Source: Teredinibacter turnerae
Lineage (GTDB): Bacteria > Pseudomonadota > Gammaproteobacteria > Pseudomonadales > Cellvibrionaceae
DNA length: 64,000 bases
Direction of reading: 5' to 3'
Assembly: GCF_037935975.1 (NCBI RefSeq)
Contig: NZ_CP149817.1
Span: 2,356,001 to 2,420,000 of the forward strand
Made by a program: the position numbers and the translations under genes. Of the stretch, positions 1-8,435 are shown in pieces. The notes below the pieces were generated by a model. The model did no database searches, was not told the DNA's origin, and was given only the letters and a program-made list of their open reading frames with translations. How positions within the stretch are numbered: the stretch's first letter is position 1; the number at the start of each line of letters is the position of its first letter.

Positions 1-215
1 CGCAGGTGAATCCTTCAGTGTTGTCCGCTGGAATCTGGAAAGCACTCATGACCACAGCGGTAGGGTTGGCGGTTGCTATTCCTGTGTCCATTGCTCATAG
101 CTGGCTGGAACGCAGAGTAGAAAACCTAGCTCACCATATTTCTGATGATGTACAGCGGCTGTTTACGGCGTTTCACCAGCGCAATGCCCAACCTGTAGCC
201 AAAAAACAGGCGTGA
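1..215 (+). CDS. exbB: ExbB/TolQ/MotA-family proton channel protein, C-terminal fragment
   Basis: This is the last ~71 codons of a gene that begins before the window; the frame is open from base 3 and the GTG at base 6 is an internal Val codon. The fragment contains the conserved ExbB/TolQ end: a membrane segment (about VGLAVAIPVSIAHSWL) followed by a cytoplasmic amphipathic tail. ExbB forms the pentameric inner-membrane channel around an ExbD dimer that couples proton flow to TonB. Its stop codon lies 4 bases before the GTG start of the first exbD, and exbD, a second exbD and tonB follow, so it heads a TonB-energising operon. The TolQ alternative is unlikely because the next genes are exbD/tonB and not tolR/tolA. 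Confidence 0.85.
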   Translation, partial: QVNPSVLSAGIWKALMTTAVGLAVAIPVSIAHSWLERRVENLAHHISDDVQRLFTAFHQRNAQPVAKKQA

Positions 216-219
216 TAGC

Positions 220-636
220 GTGTTAGAGGCATATATCGATAAACCGCGGCGAAAAAAAATAAGCCTGACTGCGCTGATTGATGTGGTGTTTATTCTGCTG
301 CTGTTTTTTATGCTGACATCGTCGTTTAGTCAGTCGCGTGCGGTCGATTTATCACAGCCCATAGCGTCGGCAACAGCGTCCGTAGCGCCTCGTACGCAGC
401 TGCTATTACTCTATACAGACGGCCACTTACGCTTGCATAACAGTGATTTTTTTCTCGCTCACTATCGCGAGTTATCGGGTTCACATTTAACTGAGCTCGA
501 CAATACCGCGCCGGTGGTATTGCTCACTGAAAGCACAGTCCAGATTGCCGCTATTACGGAGCTGCTGAGTCGTTTACACGTGTTGAATTTTGAGCGAACG
601 ACGCTCGGTGGCGTGTTGCCAGAGGACCAGCAATGA
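220..636 (+). CDS. exbD: ExbD/TolR-family biopolymer transport protein (Asp-containing)
   Basis: A 138-residue protein with the ExbD layout: short basic cytoplasmic N-terminus (PRRKK), one membrane helix at about residues 16-35, then a periplasmic domain. The helix carries the family's protonatable aspartate in the context TALIDVVF, at D21. In ExbB-ExbD complexes this Asp carries protons and drives TonB energisation (family knowledge). The start is GTG at 220, four bases after the exbB stop; the next gene overlaps the end by 4 bases (ATGA type), so translation is probably coupled. It differs from the next gene, a second ExbD-like protein without this Asp, and the two may form a heterodimer. 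Confidence 0.9.
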   Translation: MLEAYIDKPRRKKISLTALIDVVFILLLFFMLTSSFSQSRAVDLSQPIASATASVAPRTQLLLLYTDGHLRLHNSDFFLAHYRELSGSHLTELDNTAPVVLLTESTVQIAAITELLSRLHVLNFERTTLGGVLPEDQQ

Positions 637-1052
637 ACGGGTTTTCGCCACAGGAACTTATTGGTCCGCGCAAACGCTCTGACTCCGAGGGAATGATTCC
701 GCTCATCAATATCGTATTTCTGCTGCTTATCTTTTTTATGGTTGCGGGCCAAATGAGCTGGTTAAGCCAACTGAATCTGGAGCTGCCGAAGTCGAACAGC
801 CAGAAGCCTGTCGACGCCTCTCAGCCGACACTCGCGCAGGATGCCGCAGGACAGCTGTATTTTAATGGCGACAGCGTCTCAACTGAAGAATTGGCTGCAC
901 GCCTTGCTAACGTGGTAGTGACTGATACGCCTATCAATATTTCGATGGATAAACACCTAACCGCAAAAGAGTTGGATGTTGTTCTCGCGCAGTTGCGTCA
1001 AGCGGGTATAGCACAATTTGTATTGTATTCAACCGTAACGGACGACTTATGA
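633..1052 (+). CDS. exbD: Second ExbD-like protein, membrane Asp replaced by Asn
   Basis: A 139-residue ExbD/TolR-family protein: cytoplasmic N-terminus, one membrane helix at about residues 21-41, periplasmic domain ending near the C-terminus with the usual beta-alpha pattern. Where the preceding ExbD has IDVVF, this one has INIVF: the codon is AAT, so the essential protonatable Asp is Asn26. It starts 4 bases inside the previous gene and its end overlaps tonB by 4 bases, so the four genes form one translationally coupled unit. Probably the partner of the Asp-containing ExbD in a mixed dimer, or a structural subunit; it should not carry protons alone. The family call is firm, the role is inference. 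Confidence 0.85.
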   Translation: MNGFSPQELIGPRKRSDSEGMIPLINIVFLLLIFFMVAGQMSWLSQLNLELPKSNSQKPVDASQPTLAQDAAGQLYFNGDSVSTEELAARLANVVVTDTPINISMDKHLTAKELDVVLAQLRQAGIAQFVLYSTVTDDL

Positions 1053-1921
1053 ACACGGCCGGTTGGATTGCTGCACTTGGCTTTTCCGGTGCTCTTCACG
1101 TGTTGGTTGCGGCGTATTTTCTACACGCACAAGAGCGTACAGAGGTAGCCGGATATGCTGCGGGAGAAGGTGAGGGCGGTGTCGAGGTTGGCGTGGGAAT
1201 GGCGGGCTCCTATATGGATTTGCTGCGTGAGACGGACGCCTCTCTCGAATCTGATGAGCCTGCAGAAACCGCTGTCGATTCCGAGGCTATTGAAACCGAG
1301 AAAGTTGTCAACGAAGAAATCACTACCCGAACGGCTGATCACGTAAAAGAGGTACCTGTACAGGAACCACCGGCGCCGGAGATTCGCGAGAAAGCGCCTC
1401 CCACCCTGGCTGTTGCTGTTGTTGAGCGCACTCCACAAGCAAAAGATACGGTGGTTGTAAATGCGAAGCAGGAAGCGGCACCGGAGCAAGAGCAACAAAA
1501 AGTAAAGACCCCTGATAAAACTGCTCCGCAGGCAAAAAAATCGAGTACGCCAAAAAAATCAGCGGCGCTGGCGATGCAAAAGGCAACTGGGCGCGGGGAT
1601 CACGCCGGTTCCGGGGGGCGAGTCGGAAATAGTCGAAGTTATTTTGGCCGTTTAACCTCATGGTTAAACCAGCACAAGGATTACCCCGCACACCTTAAAA
1701 AACGCAAGGTTCAGGGTGTGGTGGTGGTGCGGTTTACGATCAACGCCACCGGCGAAATTCTTCACAAAGCAATCAAGAAAAGTTCAGGGAATACGGAGTT
1801 GGACCAGGCTGCACTGGATGTGCTCGATAAAGCAAATCCACTCCCACCAATACCGGCAGAAATGAAGCGTACAAAGCTCACGCTCTCACTTCCTGTCGAT
1901 TACTCACTTATTACAAAGTAA
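1049..1921 (+). CDS. tonB: TonB-family energy transducer
   Basis: A 290-residue protein with the TonB plan: an N-terminal membrane anchor (about residues 5-25), a long low-complexity periplasmic spacer rich in Glu, Lys, Pro, Ala and Val (about 60-185), and a C-terminal TonB domain (about 200-290). That domain shows the expected YPxxLKKRKVQGVVVVRFTI segment and the GNTELDQAALDVL helix. TonB spans the periplasm and transmits ExbB/ExbD energy to the TonB box of outer-membrane receptors. It overlaps the second exbD by 4 bases and lies 18 bases before a siderophore receptor gene, which is probably its dedicated client. The spacer is acidic and lysine-rich, not the classical Pro-Lys/Pro-Glu repeat. 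Confidence 0.9.
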   Translation: MNTAGWIAALGFSGALHVLVAAYFLHAQERTEVAGYAAGEGEGGVEVGVGMAGSYMDLLRETDASLESDEPAETAVDSEAIETEKVVNEEITTRTADHVKEVPVQEPPAPEIREKAPPTLAVAVVERTPQAKDTVVVNAKQEAAPEQEQQKVKTPDKTAPQAKKSSTPKKSAALAMQKATGRGDHAGSGGRVGNSRSYFGRLTSWLNQHKDYPAHLKKRKVQGVVVVRFTINATGEILHKAIKKSSGNTELDQAALDVLDKANPLPPIPAEMKRTKLTLSLPVDYSLITK

Positions 1922-1939
1922 ACCCCCTTAGGAGTTGTT

Positions 1940-4330
1940 ATGGAAAAGAAGCCCGCTGGACAACTGCGTCCGAAATCTCTGCGCGAGCAAATGTTCGGTG
2001 ATCGTCATCCGCTGTTAGCGGCTGGTGTTACCGCCGTGTTTGCCACCTCGCCTGCGCTAGCGCAAGACGATGAAGAAATCGCTCTGGATACATTGCAAAT
2101 TGAAGAGCGCACAATCGATACGAACCCTTACGCAGAAAAGGGCGCTCCGTACAAAGCGAAAGTGTCCGGTGATGAGCGCAGAGTAAAGCCATTGGCGGAA
2201 ACACCAACCACCATCAGCGTGCTTACCAAGACCCAGATTGAAGAGTCGGGGCGTGAAGACTTACGCGAAATTCTGGCAGGCCAGCCCGGCATTACGCTGG
2301 GTACCGGTGAAAATGGTAACGCATTTGGTGATCGCTACATTATTCGCGGCCATGAAGCTCGCAGCGATGTATTCGTCGATGGCTTGCGCGACCCGGGTAT
2401 GACCACGCGCGAAAGTTTCGCTGTCGATCAAATCGAGATTACAAAAGGGCCAAGTTCCACCTTCGCTGGACGGGGCTCGACCGGCGGTGCCGTTAACAGT
2501 GTCACCAAACAAGCCAGCAGCCAATATGATTTCACGAAAGTGAATGCGGGCGTGGGAACCGACTCCTATTATCGGGTAACCCTCGACGCCAATAAAAAAA
2601 TCAACGATGAGATAGCATTGCGGGCAAACGTATTATTTGCCGACCAGGATGTGCCAGATCGGGCGCCCGCATCGCGCGAGCGCTCAGGGCTTGCATTGTC
2701 TGGTGCCTGGGAAGCGAACGAGAAAATCAAATTTGTCGCTGATTACTATTACCTTAATGCCGAAGACAAACCCGACCTGGGCACCTACATCGATCGCACC
2801 ACAGGCGAACCGGTAGACGATGTTCCTGTGTATCTGCAGGATGAAGACTTTCTTAAATCTGAAATTAATGTCGCTACCTTGCGGGCGAACTTTAACTTTA
2901 GTGAAAGCATGCGTTTGACTAATGTATTGCGTTCCGGTACTACCGAAAACGGTTATGTGGTGACTGGTACGCGCACGGGTAATCGCCACGAGACAGACCC
3001 AGTTGCGCCCGGTGCAGCCACGATTACACCCAGCACTCATCAAGGCTGGCAGGAAGTCGAATACCTTGTTAATCAGACGAATTTTTACCTGGATGTAGCA
3101 GACCACCAATTACTTATTGGTTTTGAATATTCGGATCTCAATGTAACCAATGGCGTTTACTCGGTAACCGACACCGGCGAGGGAAACTGTATACTGCCTC
3201 CTGGCCGAGGTCAGACTGAAGCGGGCCCCGGTTTCTGTTTAACCGACCCCAATGGAAATGCCGTCGACAATATTAATAATCTGCTCGTGCGTGACATAGT
3301 ACGTGGTGATTACGATAGTGATTACAATGTAAAAACCACCTCGCTCTCCGTGATGGATACCTACGATGTGACCGATAAATTCTCGGTATTCGCGGGTGTT
3401 CGTATGGACAGCTTCGATTATGACAATGCAACTATAGGTTTTGGTGCTACAGAGCCTACAGACTGGTCTTATTCTGACACCTTGTGGAATGGCCACCTGG
3501 GGTTGGTGTTCGACGTGACTGAGCAAGGTAATGTTTATGTTACCTACAGCACGGCAACCAATATCAATGGTGGTGAGTCGGATGTTGGGGGTAACTGTGG
3601 CTATGGTGGGCTTTGTGGCTCCGCTGATCAGATTGATAACAGCGAACCGGAAAGCGTCGAAAATATCGAGTTGGGCACAAAGTGGAACCTGCGCGATGAA
3701 AAACTGCTGTTCACCGCGGCGCTGTTTCAAATTACCAAGTCGGACGTAATGGAAGGTGCGGACTATGAATCCACCGGGACGTTCAACACCGGCGAAAACC
3801 GTGTGCAAGGGGTTGAGTTTTCTCTCGTCGGTAATCTGACTGAAAAACTCAGTACGCAGTTTGGCGTTGCTTTTATGGATGCCGAGATCACCGAATCGTT
3901 CAATAATGGTGTTAACCAAACCTTGGTTACACGAGGACCGAACGCTGGAACTTATCAAACAACGGATGACATTCGCGGGCGTACGCTGAGTAACTTTGCC
4001 GATAATAGTGCGTTTTTGCAGTTGCGCTATCAAATGACAGAGGCGCTTGCGCTAGGCGGTTCTTGGACCTATAGCAGCGAGATGTACTCCGGGCAGCCTG
4101 ACACCGCGCCAGGATGGAATGCTGCAACCAACGATTACTCGATTCGTATACCGGACTACAGCTACTTCGATCTGTTCGCAACTTACGATATTAACGCGCA
4201 GACCAACGTGCGCCTGAACATCGGTAATGTGACGGACGAAGCCTATTATCTTGCGGCGTACCGCAGTGGCTCGTTTACTTACATTGGCGATGCGCGTCAT
4301 GCTACGCTGACCTTTGGCTTTGAGTTCTAA
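1940..4330 (+). CDS. TonB-dependent catecholate-type siderophore receptor (Fiu/PiuA-like)
   Basis: A 796-residue outer-membrane receptor. A cytoplasmic N-terminal extension precedes a signal region ending near ATSPALAQ (about residue 42). The plug domain follows (about 75-190), with the PTTISVLTKTQIEESG and VDQIEITKGPSSTFAGRGS hallmarks of the siderophore-receptor family, then a 22-strand-type barrel ending in the terminal Phe of LTFGFEF. The ATG at 1940 has an AGGAG ribosome site 6-10 bases upstream. The gene sits directly behind exbB-exbD-exbD-tonB and before a PiuC-type hydroxylase, the same pairing as fiu/ybiX in E. coli and piuA/piuC in Pseudomonas, which supports a catechol-siderophore role. 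The exact ligand cannot be read from sequence. No Fur box was recognised; the operon promoter lies outside the window. Confidence 0.9.
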   Translation: MEKKPAGQLRPKSLREQMFGDRHPLLAAGVTAVFATSPALAQDDEEIALDTLQIEERTIDTNPYAEKGAPYKAKVSGDERRVKPLAETPTTISVLTKTQIEESGREDLREILAGQPGITLGTGENGNAFGDRYIIRGHEARSDVFVDGLRDPGMTTRESFAVDQIEITKGPSSTFAGRGSTGGAVNSVTKQASSQYDFTKVNAGVGTDSYYRVTLDANKKINDEIALRANVLFADQDVPDRAPASRERSGLALSGAWEANEKIKFVADYYYLNAEDKPDLGTYIDRTTGEPVDDVPVYLQDEDFLKSEINVATLRANFNFSESMRLTNVLRSGTTENGYVVTGTRTGNRHETDPVAPGAATITPSTHQGWQEVEYLVNQTNFYLDVADHQLLIGFEYSDLNVTNGVYSVTDTGEGNCILPPGRGQTEAGPGFCLTDPNGNAVDNINNLLVRDIVRGDYDSDYNVKTTSLSVMDTYDVTDKFSVFAGVRMDSFDYDNATIGFGATEPTDWSYSDTLWNGHLGLVFDVTEQGNVYVTYSTATNINGGESDVGGNCGYGGLCGSADQIDNSEPESVENIELGTKWNLRDEKLLFTAALFQITKSDVMEGADYESTGTFNTGENRVQGVEFSLVGNLTEKLSTQFGVAFMDAEITESFNNGVNQTLVTRGPNAGTYQTTDDIRGRTLSNFADNSAFLQLRYQMTEALALGGSWTYSSEMYSGQPDTAPGWNAATNDYSIRIPDYSYFDLFATYDINAQTNVRLNIGNVTDEAYYLAAYRSGSFTYIGDARHATLTFGFEF

Positions 4331-4350
4331 CGCACGCTAAAAGCTGTTAG

Positions 4351-4384
4351 TACTGCCACAGCCTGGAAACAGGCTGTGGCAGTA
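4351..4384 (+). terminator. Perfect 15-bp stem with GAAA tetraloop after the receptor gene
   Basis: The stem tactgccacagcctg and its exact complement flank a gaaa loop, 20 bases after the receptor stop codon. The following T run is short (tttcgtt), so it may be a weak terminator or an mRNA 3'-end stabiliser that lowers expression of the oxidase and hydroxylase genes relative to the receptor. Confidence 0.7.
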
Positions 4385-4482
4385 TTTCGTTAAGGCGAAA
4401 AACTTGCCCAATCAAAAATCAGTACGTATTTTCTTTTGGCTGGCACTGTAGCGATCCAGTAATTGGATTTAAACGAGGTTTT

Positions 4483-5598
4483 ATGGCTCAACATCTCACC
4501 CACATCCCACCGGAATTAGCGAGTCTTGCGGATTACGAGCAATTTGCCGAACAGTTTATAGATCCAGTCGCCTGGGCTTATATTCAAGGCGGAAGTGGTG
4601 ATGAGCGGGCATTGCAAAACAATTGCAACGCTTTTGCCAACTACCAATGTCTGCCTTCGTTACTGCGCCCTTGTGGCGAGGGGACGACGGAGGTCAGGCT
4701 CTTCGACACCGTGTTGAGCCACCCCATCGTGCTTGCGCCCGTGGCCTACCAAAAGCTGGTGCATGATCTGGCTGAAATTGAAACTGCGAGAGCAGCAGAC
4801 GCCACCGACAGTCTGATGGTGAGCAGTACGCTCGCTTCTGTGCCAATGGAAGAAGTAGCAACGCACAATACGGGTACGAACTGGTTTCAACTTTATTTTC
4901 AGCCTGACCGGGATATAACCCAGGATCTGGTTGCACGCGCGGAAGCGTCGGGGTTTAGCGCGTTAATGGTAACGCTCGATGCGCCAGTGCAAACGTTTAG
5001 CCGCAGACTGATGCGCAAAGGCTCTGGTTTGCCCGCGGATATTACCGCTGCGAACTTGCTGAATTATGCGCAACCGCGGCCTGTCGAAATTGGGCAGCAT
5101 GAGAGCCGTGTATTTCAGGGCGTGATGAGAAAAGCACCCACCCTCGCAGATCTGGAGCGGCTTATTAACTATTCAAAACTACCAGTGATTGTAAAGGGCG
5201 TATTAAATCCGGACGACGCAGAGCGTTTGCTCGGTTGTGGAGTTTCCGGCATTGTAGTGTCGAATCACGGTGGGCGAGCATTTGCTGCCGCGCCAGCTGC
5301 GATAGACTGCCTTTCTGCTATCCGCGAGCGAGTGGGGGATGCATGTGTGCTTTTCGATAGCGGCGTCCGCAGCGGCTACGACGTCTTTAAAGCTCTGGCG
5401 CTCGGCGCCGATGCGGTAATGATAGGCCGGCCACAAGTGCATGCACTGGCTATTGCAGGTGCGCTGGGTGTCGCGCACATGTTGCAGTTATTGCGAGATG
5501 AGCTTGAAGTCGCTATGGCAATGGCGGGCTGCGCTACTATCGACGAAATTAAACGTGTGCCGGTTTGGAAGGGTGATGACTATGTTAATCGTAATTGA
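4483..5598 (+). CDS. FMN-dependent alpha-hydroxy-acid oxidase/dehydrogenase
   Basis: A 371-residue TIM-barrel flavoprotein of the glycolate oxidase / L-lactate dehydrogenase (LldD) family, which oxidises L-2-hydroxy acids to 2-oxo acids. Visible family signatures are the N-terminal [10 protein letters not shown] segment, [17 protein letters not shown] (substrate-binding Tyr), VTLDAPV, the flavin-contacting Lys of VIVKGVL, and SNHGGR with catalytic His262 and Arg265, then the phosphate-binding DSGVRSG and GRP segments. After SNHGGR the usual QLD is AFA, a small deviation in a normally well-kept loop. It lies between a siderophore receptor and a PiuC hydroxylase whose start it overlaps by 17 bases. 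The substrate is unknown; an alpha-hydroxycarboxylate siderophore or its breakdown product is a speculative possibility from context. Confidence 0.85.
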   Translation: MAQHLTHIPPELASLADYEQFAEQFIDPVAWAYIQGGSGDERALQNNCNAFANYQCLPSLLRPCGEGTTEVRLFDTVLSHPIVLAPVAYQKLVHDLAEIETARAADATDSLMVSSTLASVPMEEVATHNTGTNWFQLYFQPDRDITQDLVARAEASGFSALMVTLDAPVQTFSRRLMRKGSGLPADITAANLLNYAQPRPVEIGQHESRVFQGVMRKAPTLADLERLINYSKLPVIVKGVLNPDDAERLLGCGVSGIVVSNHGGRAFAAAPAAIDCLSAIRERVGDACVLFDSGVRSGYDVFKALALGADAVMIGRPQVHALAIAGALGVAHMLQLLRDELEVAMAMAGCATIDEIKRVPVWKGDDYVNRN

Positions 5599-6262
5599 TG
5601 GCTTGTTGGCCGACGCCGAAGTCAATGAGTGGCGCTCAAGGCTTGAAGCCGCAGAATGGTTAGACGGCAGGGGAACGGGCGGTACCTTGTCAGCGGCGGT
5701 AAAATCAAATTTACAGTTGGCGGATACCAGCGAGCTTGCGATAAATCTGGGAAATACTATCGTGCAAAAGCTGGGAGTGCATCCGCTATTTCTATCGGCA
5801 GCATTGCCGGAGAAAATCTACCCACCGAAATTTAATTGTTATCGTAATGGGGGAGCTTACGGAGCCCACGTCGATAGCGCGATTATGGTTATGCCAAATA
5901 AGCAGAGCTTGCGCACAGATATATCCGCTACGCTGTTTCTAAGTGATCCGAATAGCTACGACGGTGGTGAGTTGGAGATCGAAACTGCATTTGGTGCCCA
6001 AGCGGTAAAATTGAATGCCGGCGATTTGGTGCTCTATCCGTCAAGCAGCCTGCATCGGGTGACGCCGGTTACACGCGGTCAGCGGGTGGCGTCATTTATC
6101 TGGATTCAAAGTATGGTGCCGGATGAAGCGGAACGTGCCTTGTTATTCGATTTGGACCAAAGTATTCAGAGCCTAATAAGCGAAAAGCCCGCGGATGATC
6201 CTACGCTGTTGCGCTTAACCTCTGTCTATCACAATCTTTTGCGTCGTTATGCGAAGGTCTAG
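5582..6262 (+). CDS. piuC: PKHD-type Fe(II)/2-oxoglutarate hydroxylase (PiuC/YbiX family)
   Basis: A 226-residue protein from the ATG at 5582 (MLIVIDGLL), the length usual for PiuC/YbiX; an ATG two codons upstream (5576) is a possible alternative and an open frame back to 5441 is not coding. The iron triad is visible as H96-x-D98 (AHVDSAIM) and H158 (LHRVTPV), with the 2-oxoglutarate-binding Arg168 in GQRVASF. Family members are iron-regulated and lie beside catecholate receptors in Pseudomonas (piuA) and E. coli (fiu). The start lies inside the end of the oxidase gene, so the two are probably co-translated. The substrate of the family is not established. Confidence 0.88.
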   Translation: MLIVIDGLLADAEVNEWRSRLEAAEWLDGRGTGGTLSAAVKSNLQLADTSELAINLGNTIVQKLGVHPLFLSAALPEKIYPPKFNCYRNGGAYGAHVDSAIMVMPNKQSLRTDISATLFLSDPNSYDGGELEIETAFGAQAVKLNAGDLVLYPSSSLHRVTPVTRGQRVASFIWIQSMVPDEAERALLFDLDQSIQSLISEKPADDPTLLRLTSVYHNLLRRYAKV

Positions 6263-7062
6263 CTAACCTAAGTTGGCGTCTATTCATTATTGCTTCTAGT
6301 CATTGAATACCAGGGTTTGATCTAAGATTTCAAATCAATATTTGAGACAAATTATTTAAACTAGTTGTTAAAACTAATTTTTGAGACTAGTGATTGAAGC
6401 CAGGTATTGAAGCCAAGTCTGCCCGGTTAGTGCGCGTTGTAGTGTCAATAGTCGTTTCGATATTAGCGCCAATGATCGCAATTTTTGTCACGCCATCGAA
6501 GACTCTGTTAGCATCTGCAATGTGAATATTGCAATATTTCTGCCCACTCAGCTCTCCTGTTTTATATAACAAATTTCAAACCGTATTTTATTTTATATCG
6601 CCAATGATCTTTTTGGAGGATCTGGATCTTTAGAAGAAAGTGCGTGAATGCGCTCTGCATTAGATATGTTTTTTATAAGGATGCTGCCTTGCTTTTGTTG
6701 TTCTTTTGCGCGCCGATATTTCGGGGTATATCACAAATTTGAAATCTTCTTCCCTGTCCATTTTTTAAAAAGATTAAATCTAAGCTTGAATTGAATCCCA
6801 GTTTAAAAGCTCAAGTTGGCTGTTTAGATATTTAATCGAAATAAAAATTACTCGTTCCTGTTGTTTTGTTATTTTATCCCCGTGTTTCGGTGTGTCTACA
6901 TCTATTTTCAGATATTAGCAAGGAATTAGTGCTGCTGGAGACGGCTTTCGCAGCTGCCTATACTCGAATCGCCAGCGCGAATACGTCTGCTGTTAATTTG
7001 GCTCGGTTGCGCTGGCGCCTCAAAATAAGGTGATTAACATTTGAATAATAGGAGATTTTTCA
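6263..7062. other. 800-bp AT-rich gap without a recognisable gene
   Basis: No convincing coding region on either strand; a 61-codon minus-strand frame at 6387-6572 looks random and has no clear ribosome site. The first ~150 bases hold degenerate short repeats (tttgagac twice, attgaagcca(a/g)gt twice, actag twice) that look like decayed tandem sequence. The last ~20 bases contain the AGGAG ribosome site of the next gene. No terminator was seen after piuC. Confidence 0.6.
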
Positions 7063-7545
7063 ATGAAAATTCGTCACTTGCTTTTGCTTTCTGCTGCTGC
7101 GTTTATTTCAACTTCGGCGCTGGCAACAGACAGAAATTACCATTCGCGCATTTGTGAGGTCGCTGAGTCGACCTCCTATTCACAGAGCTACTATAAAGGC
7201 ATCGGCACTATTCAAAATAACGATACGACCAAGTACATGCGTGTGCTGTGCCCCATCGTGCGCACAGAAGATACGACGGTGTCTGCATCTGTGTATGTGG
7301 TAGACAACAGCTCCACGGCTGATGCTCGCTGTTACGTATGGGGCGTGAATGCCGGTGGCAGTTCTGCATCGGGTCGGGTGGAATACTCTTCGGGCGCATC
7401 TACAGCTTATCAAACGTTGAACCTTTCGGCGATCACTCCTGGAGGAACCCTCTGGGAGGATGCCTATATCGATTGCTATATTCCTGCGCGTGACGGAACT
7501 AGCTTGCCGTCGAAATTTTTGCACTACACCATTACTGAAAACTAA
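7063..7545 (+). CDS. Small secreted protein of unknown function
   Basis: A 160-residue protein with a clear Sec signal peptide (basic MKIRH, Leu/Ala core, cleavage after about Ala21). The mature part is about 139 residues, rich in Ser, Thr and Tyr, with four cysteines (near residue 31 and in LCPIV, ARCYVW and IDCYIP) that could form two disulfides, and an alternating beta-strand-like pattern. The start is supported by a well-placed AGGAG. I recognise no catalytic motif. It stands alone between two long gaps upstream of a small anchored protein and the xylanase. A secreted beta-sandwich or matrix protein is possible, but no function is assigned. Confidence 0.7.
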   Translation: MKIRHLLLLSAAAFISTSALATDRNYHSRICEVAESTSYSQSYYKGIGTIQNNDTTKYMRVLCPIVRTEDTTVSASVYVVDNSSTADARCYVWGVNAGGSSASGRVEYSSGASTAYQTLNLSAITPGGTLWEDAYIDCYIPARDGTSLPSKFLHYTITEN

Positions 7546-7710
7546 TTCGTTAGCGGGTAATTGAAAAATTGCATTTGCTGCTTTGCTTGGGTCACGCTTA
7601 GAACCGCTATTTGTGCGGCGTTAGCCCTGGATGTTTCGCAGGTCAACGTAGGTCGTGGCACTTGCTGGTGTGCTGATGCCTTTTAATAACTTGCCTTATG
7701 GCGTATCACT

Positions 7711-7743
7711 AACCCGCGCTATCGCTGATGGCGCGGGTTTGTT
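7711..7743 (+). terminator. Intrinsic-terminator-like hairpin
   Basis: The 9-bp stem aacccgcgc / gcgcgggtt with an 11-base loop is followed by tgtt. It lies 165 bases after the small secreted protein gene and ends about 14 bases before the next start codon, so it separates the two transcripts or acts in the leader of the second. Confidence 0.5.
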
Positions 7744-7757
7744 AAAGGTCTATAGTG

Positions 7758-8435
7758 ATGAAATTAACGACTAATACGTGTTGTATATCCGGAGCGGTTA
7801 TTTTTGTAACTGTGCAGCTTTTCTCGCTGGTACTTCTTGGGGGGATGTTCAACGAGGATAAAAAAATACGGGGCATACTTGACCAGGTAATTATCGAAAA
7901 TAGGCAGTTGCGCGATTCCTTGGCAGGTCTCGAATCCAGTGTGGGCGCTAATGCGCCATCGCGCGATTGGAGTGAGGGGACGGGAGCAGGGGCAGTGGCG
8001 TTAGATGATATTAATCGAATGAACTTGGTGATCGCGAAACTCCAACAGCGACTGGCCCACTTAGAGCTATCTCAGAACGAAATACGCTCTGAGCCATCGG
8101 CAGAACCCGAGGGTAGGGTACACAGTGCCGTACAGCAAAATGCTGAGGGGCAATTCTACGCCGCGGTATCTACATCGCCCGATAGTGATCTTAGTGAAAT
8201 TCAAGAAAACATTGATTTTCTATTTTACAGTACCCCAATTGAGGGCGTTCAGTACGACTCAACCCAATGTCAATCGCGCAGTTGCCGTGTGAGTGTAGCC
8301 TTATCCAGTGTGGATGCGCAGGATCGTGTCGTCGAGGCCTTGGGCGCGCAAATTGGCCGCGCTCACGAACTGACATTAAACACCGATGATCAAGGTAATC
8401 TTGATGTCTTTTTTACGCTTGCTGACGGCGGGTAA
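7758..8435 (+). CDS. Membrane-anchored periplasmic coiled-coil protein, unknown function
   Basis: A 225-residue protein from ATG 7758, with an AAAGG site 9 bases upstream (a GTG at 7755 is the alternative). One membrane helix at about residues 10-30 anchors it; coiled-coil-like heptads follow at about 35-60 (IRGILDQVIIENRQLRDSLAGLES) and again near 90-110. The C-terminal ~80 residues form a small domain with a paired-cysteine motif, CQSRSCRVSVAL, of a kind seen at the end of many uncharacterised gammaproteobacterial envelope proteins. It is probably periplasmic with a disulfide. No enzyme signature was found. It is a single gene flanked by a hairpin upstream and a ~700-bp gap downstream. Confidence 0.65.
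   Translation: MKLTTNTCCISGAVIFVTVQLFSLVLLGGMFNEDKKIRGILDQVIIENRQLRDSLAGLESSVGANAPSRDWSEGTGAGAVALDDINRMNLVIAKLQQRLAHLELSQNEIRSEPSAEPEGRVHSAVQQNAEGQFYAAVSTSPDSDLSEIQENIDFLFYSTPIEGVQYDSTQCQSRSCRVSVALSSVDAQDRVVEALGAQIGRAHELTLNTDDQGNLDVFFTLADGG

Noticed and set aside
5441-5581. Longer N-terminus for the PiuC-type hydroxylase
   Set aside because: The extra ~47 residues are Cys/Trp/Arg-rich and lie inside the oxidase gene; the family starts at MLIVIDG.
6387-6572. A 61-codon minus-strand frame in the AT-rich gap
   Set aside because: No ribosome site, no recognisable domain, composition like random sequence.
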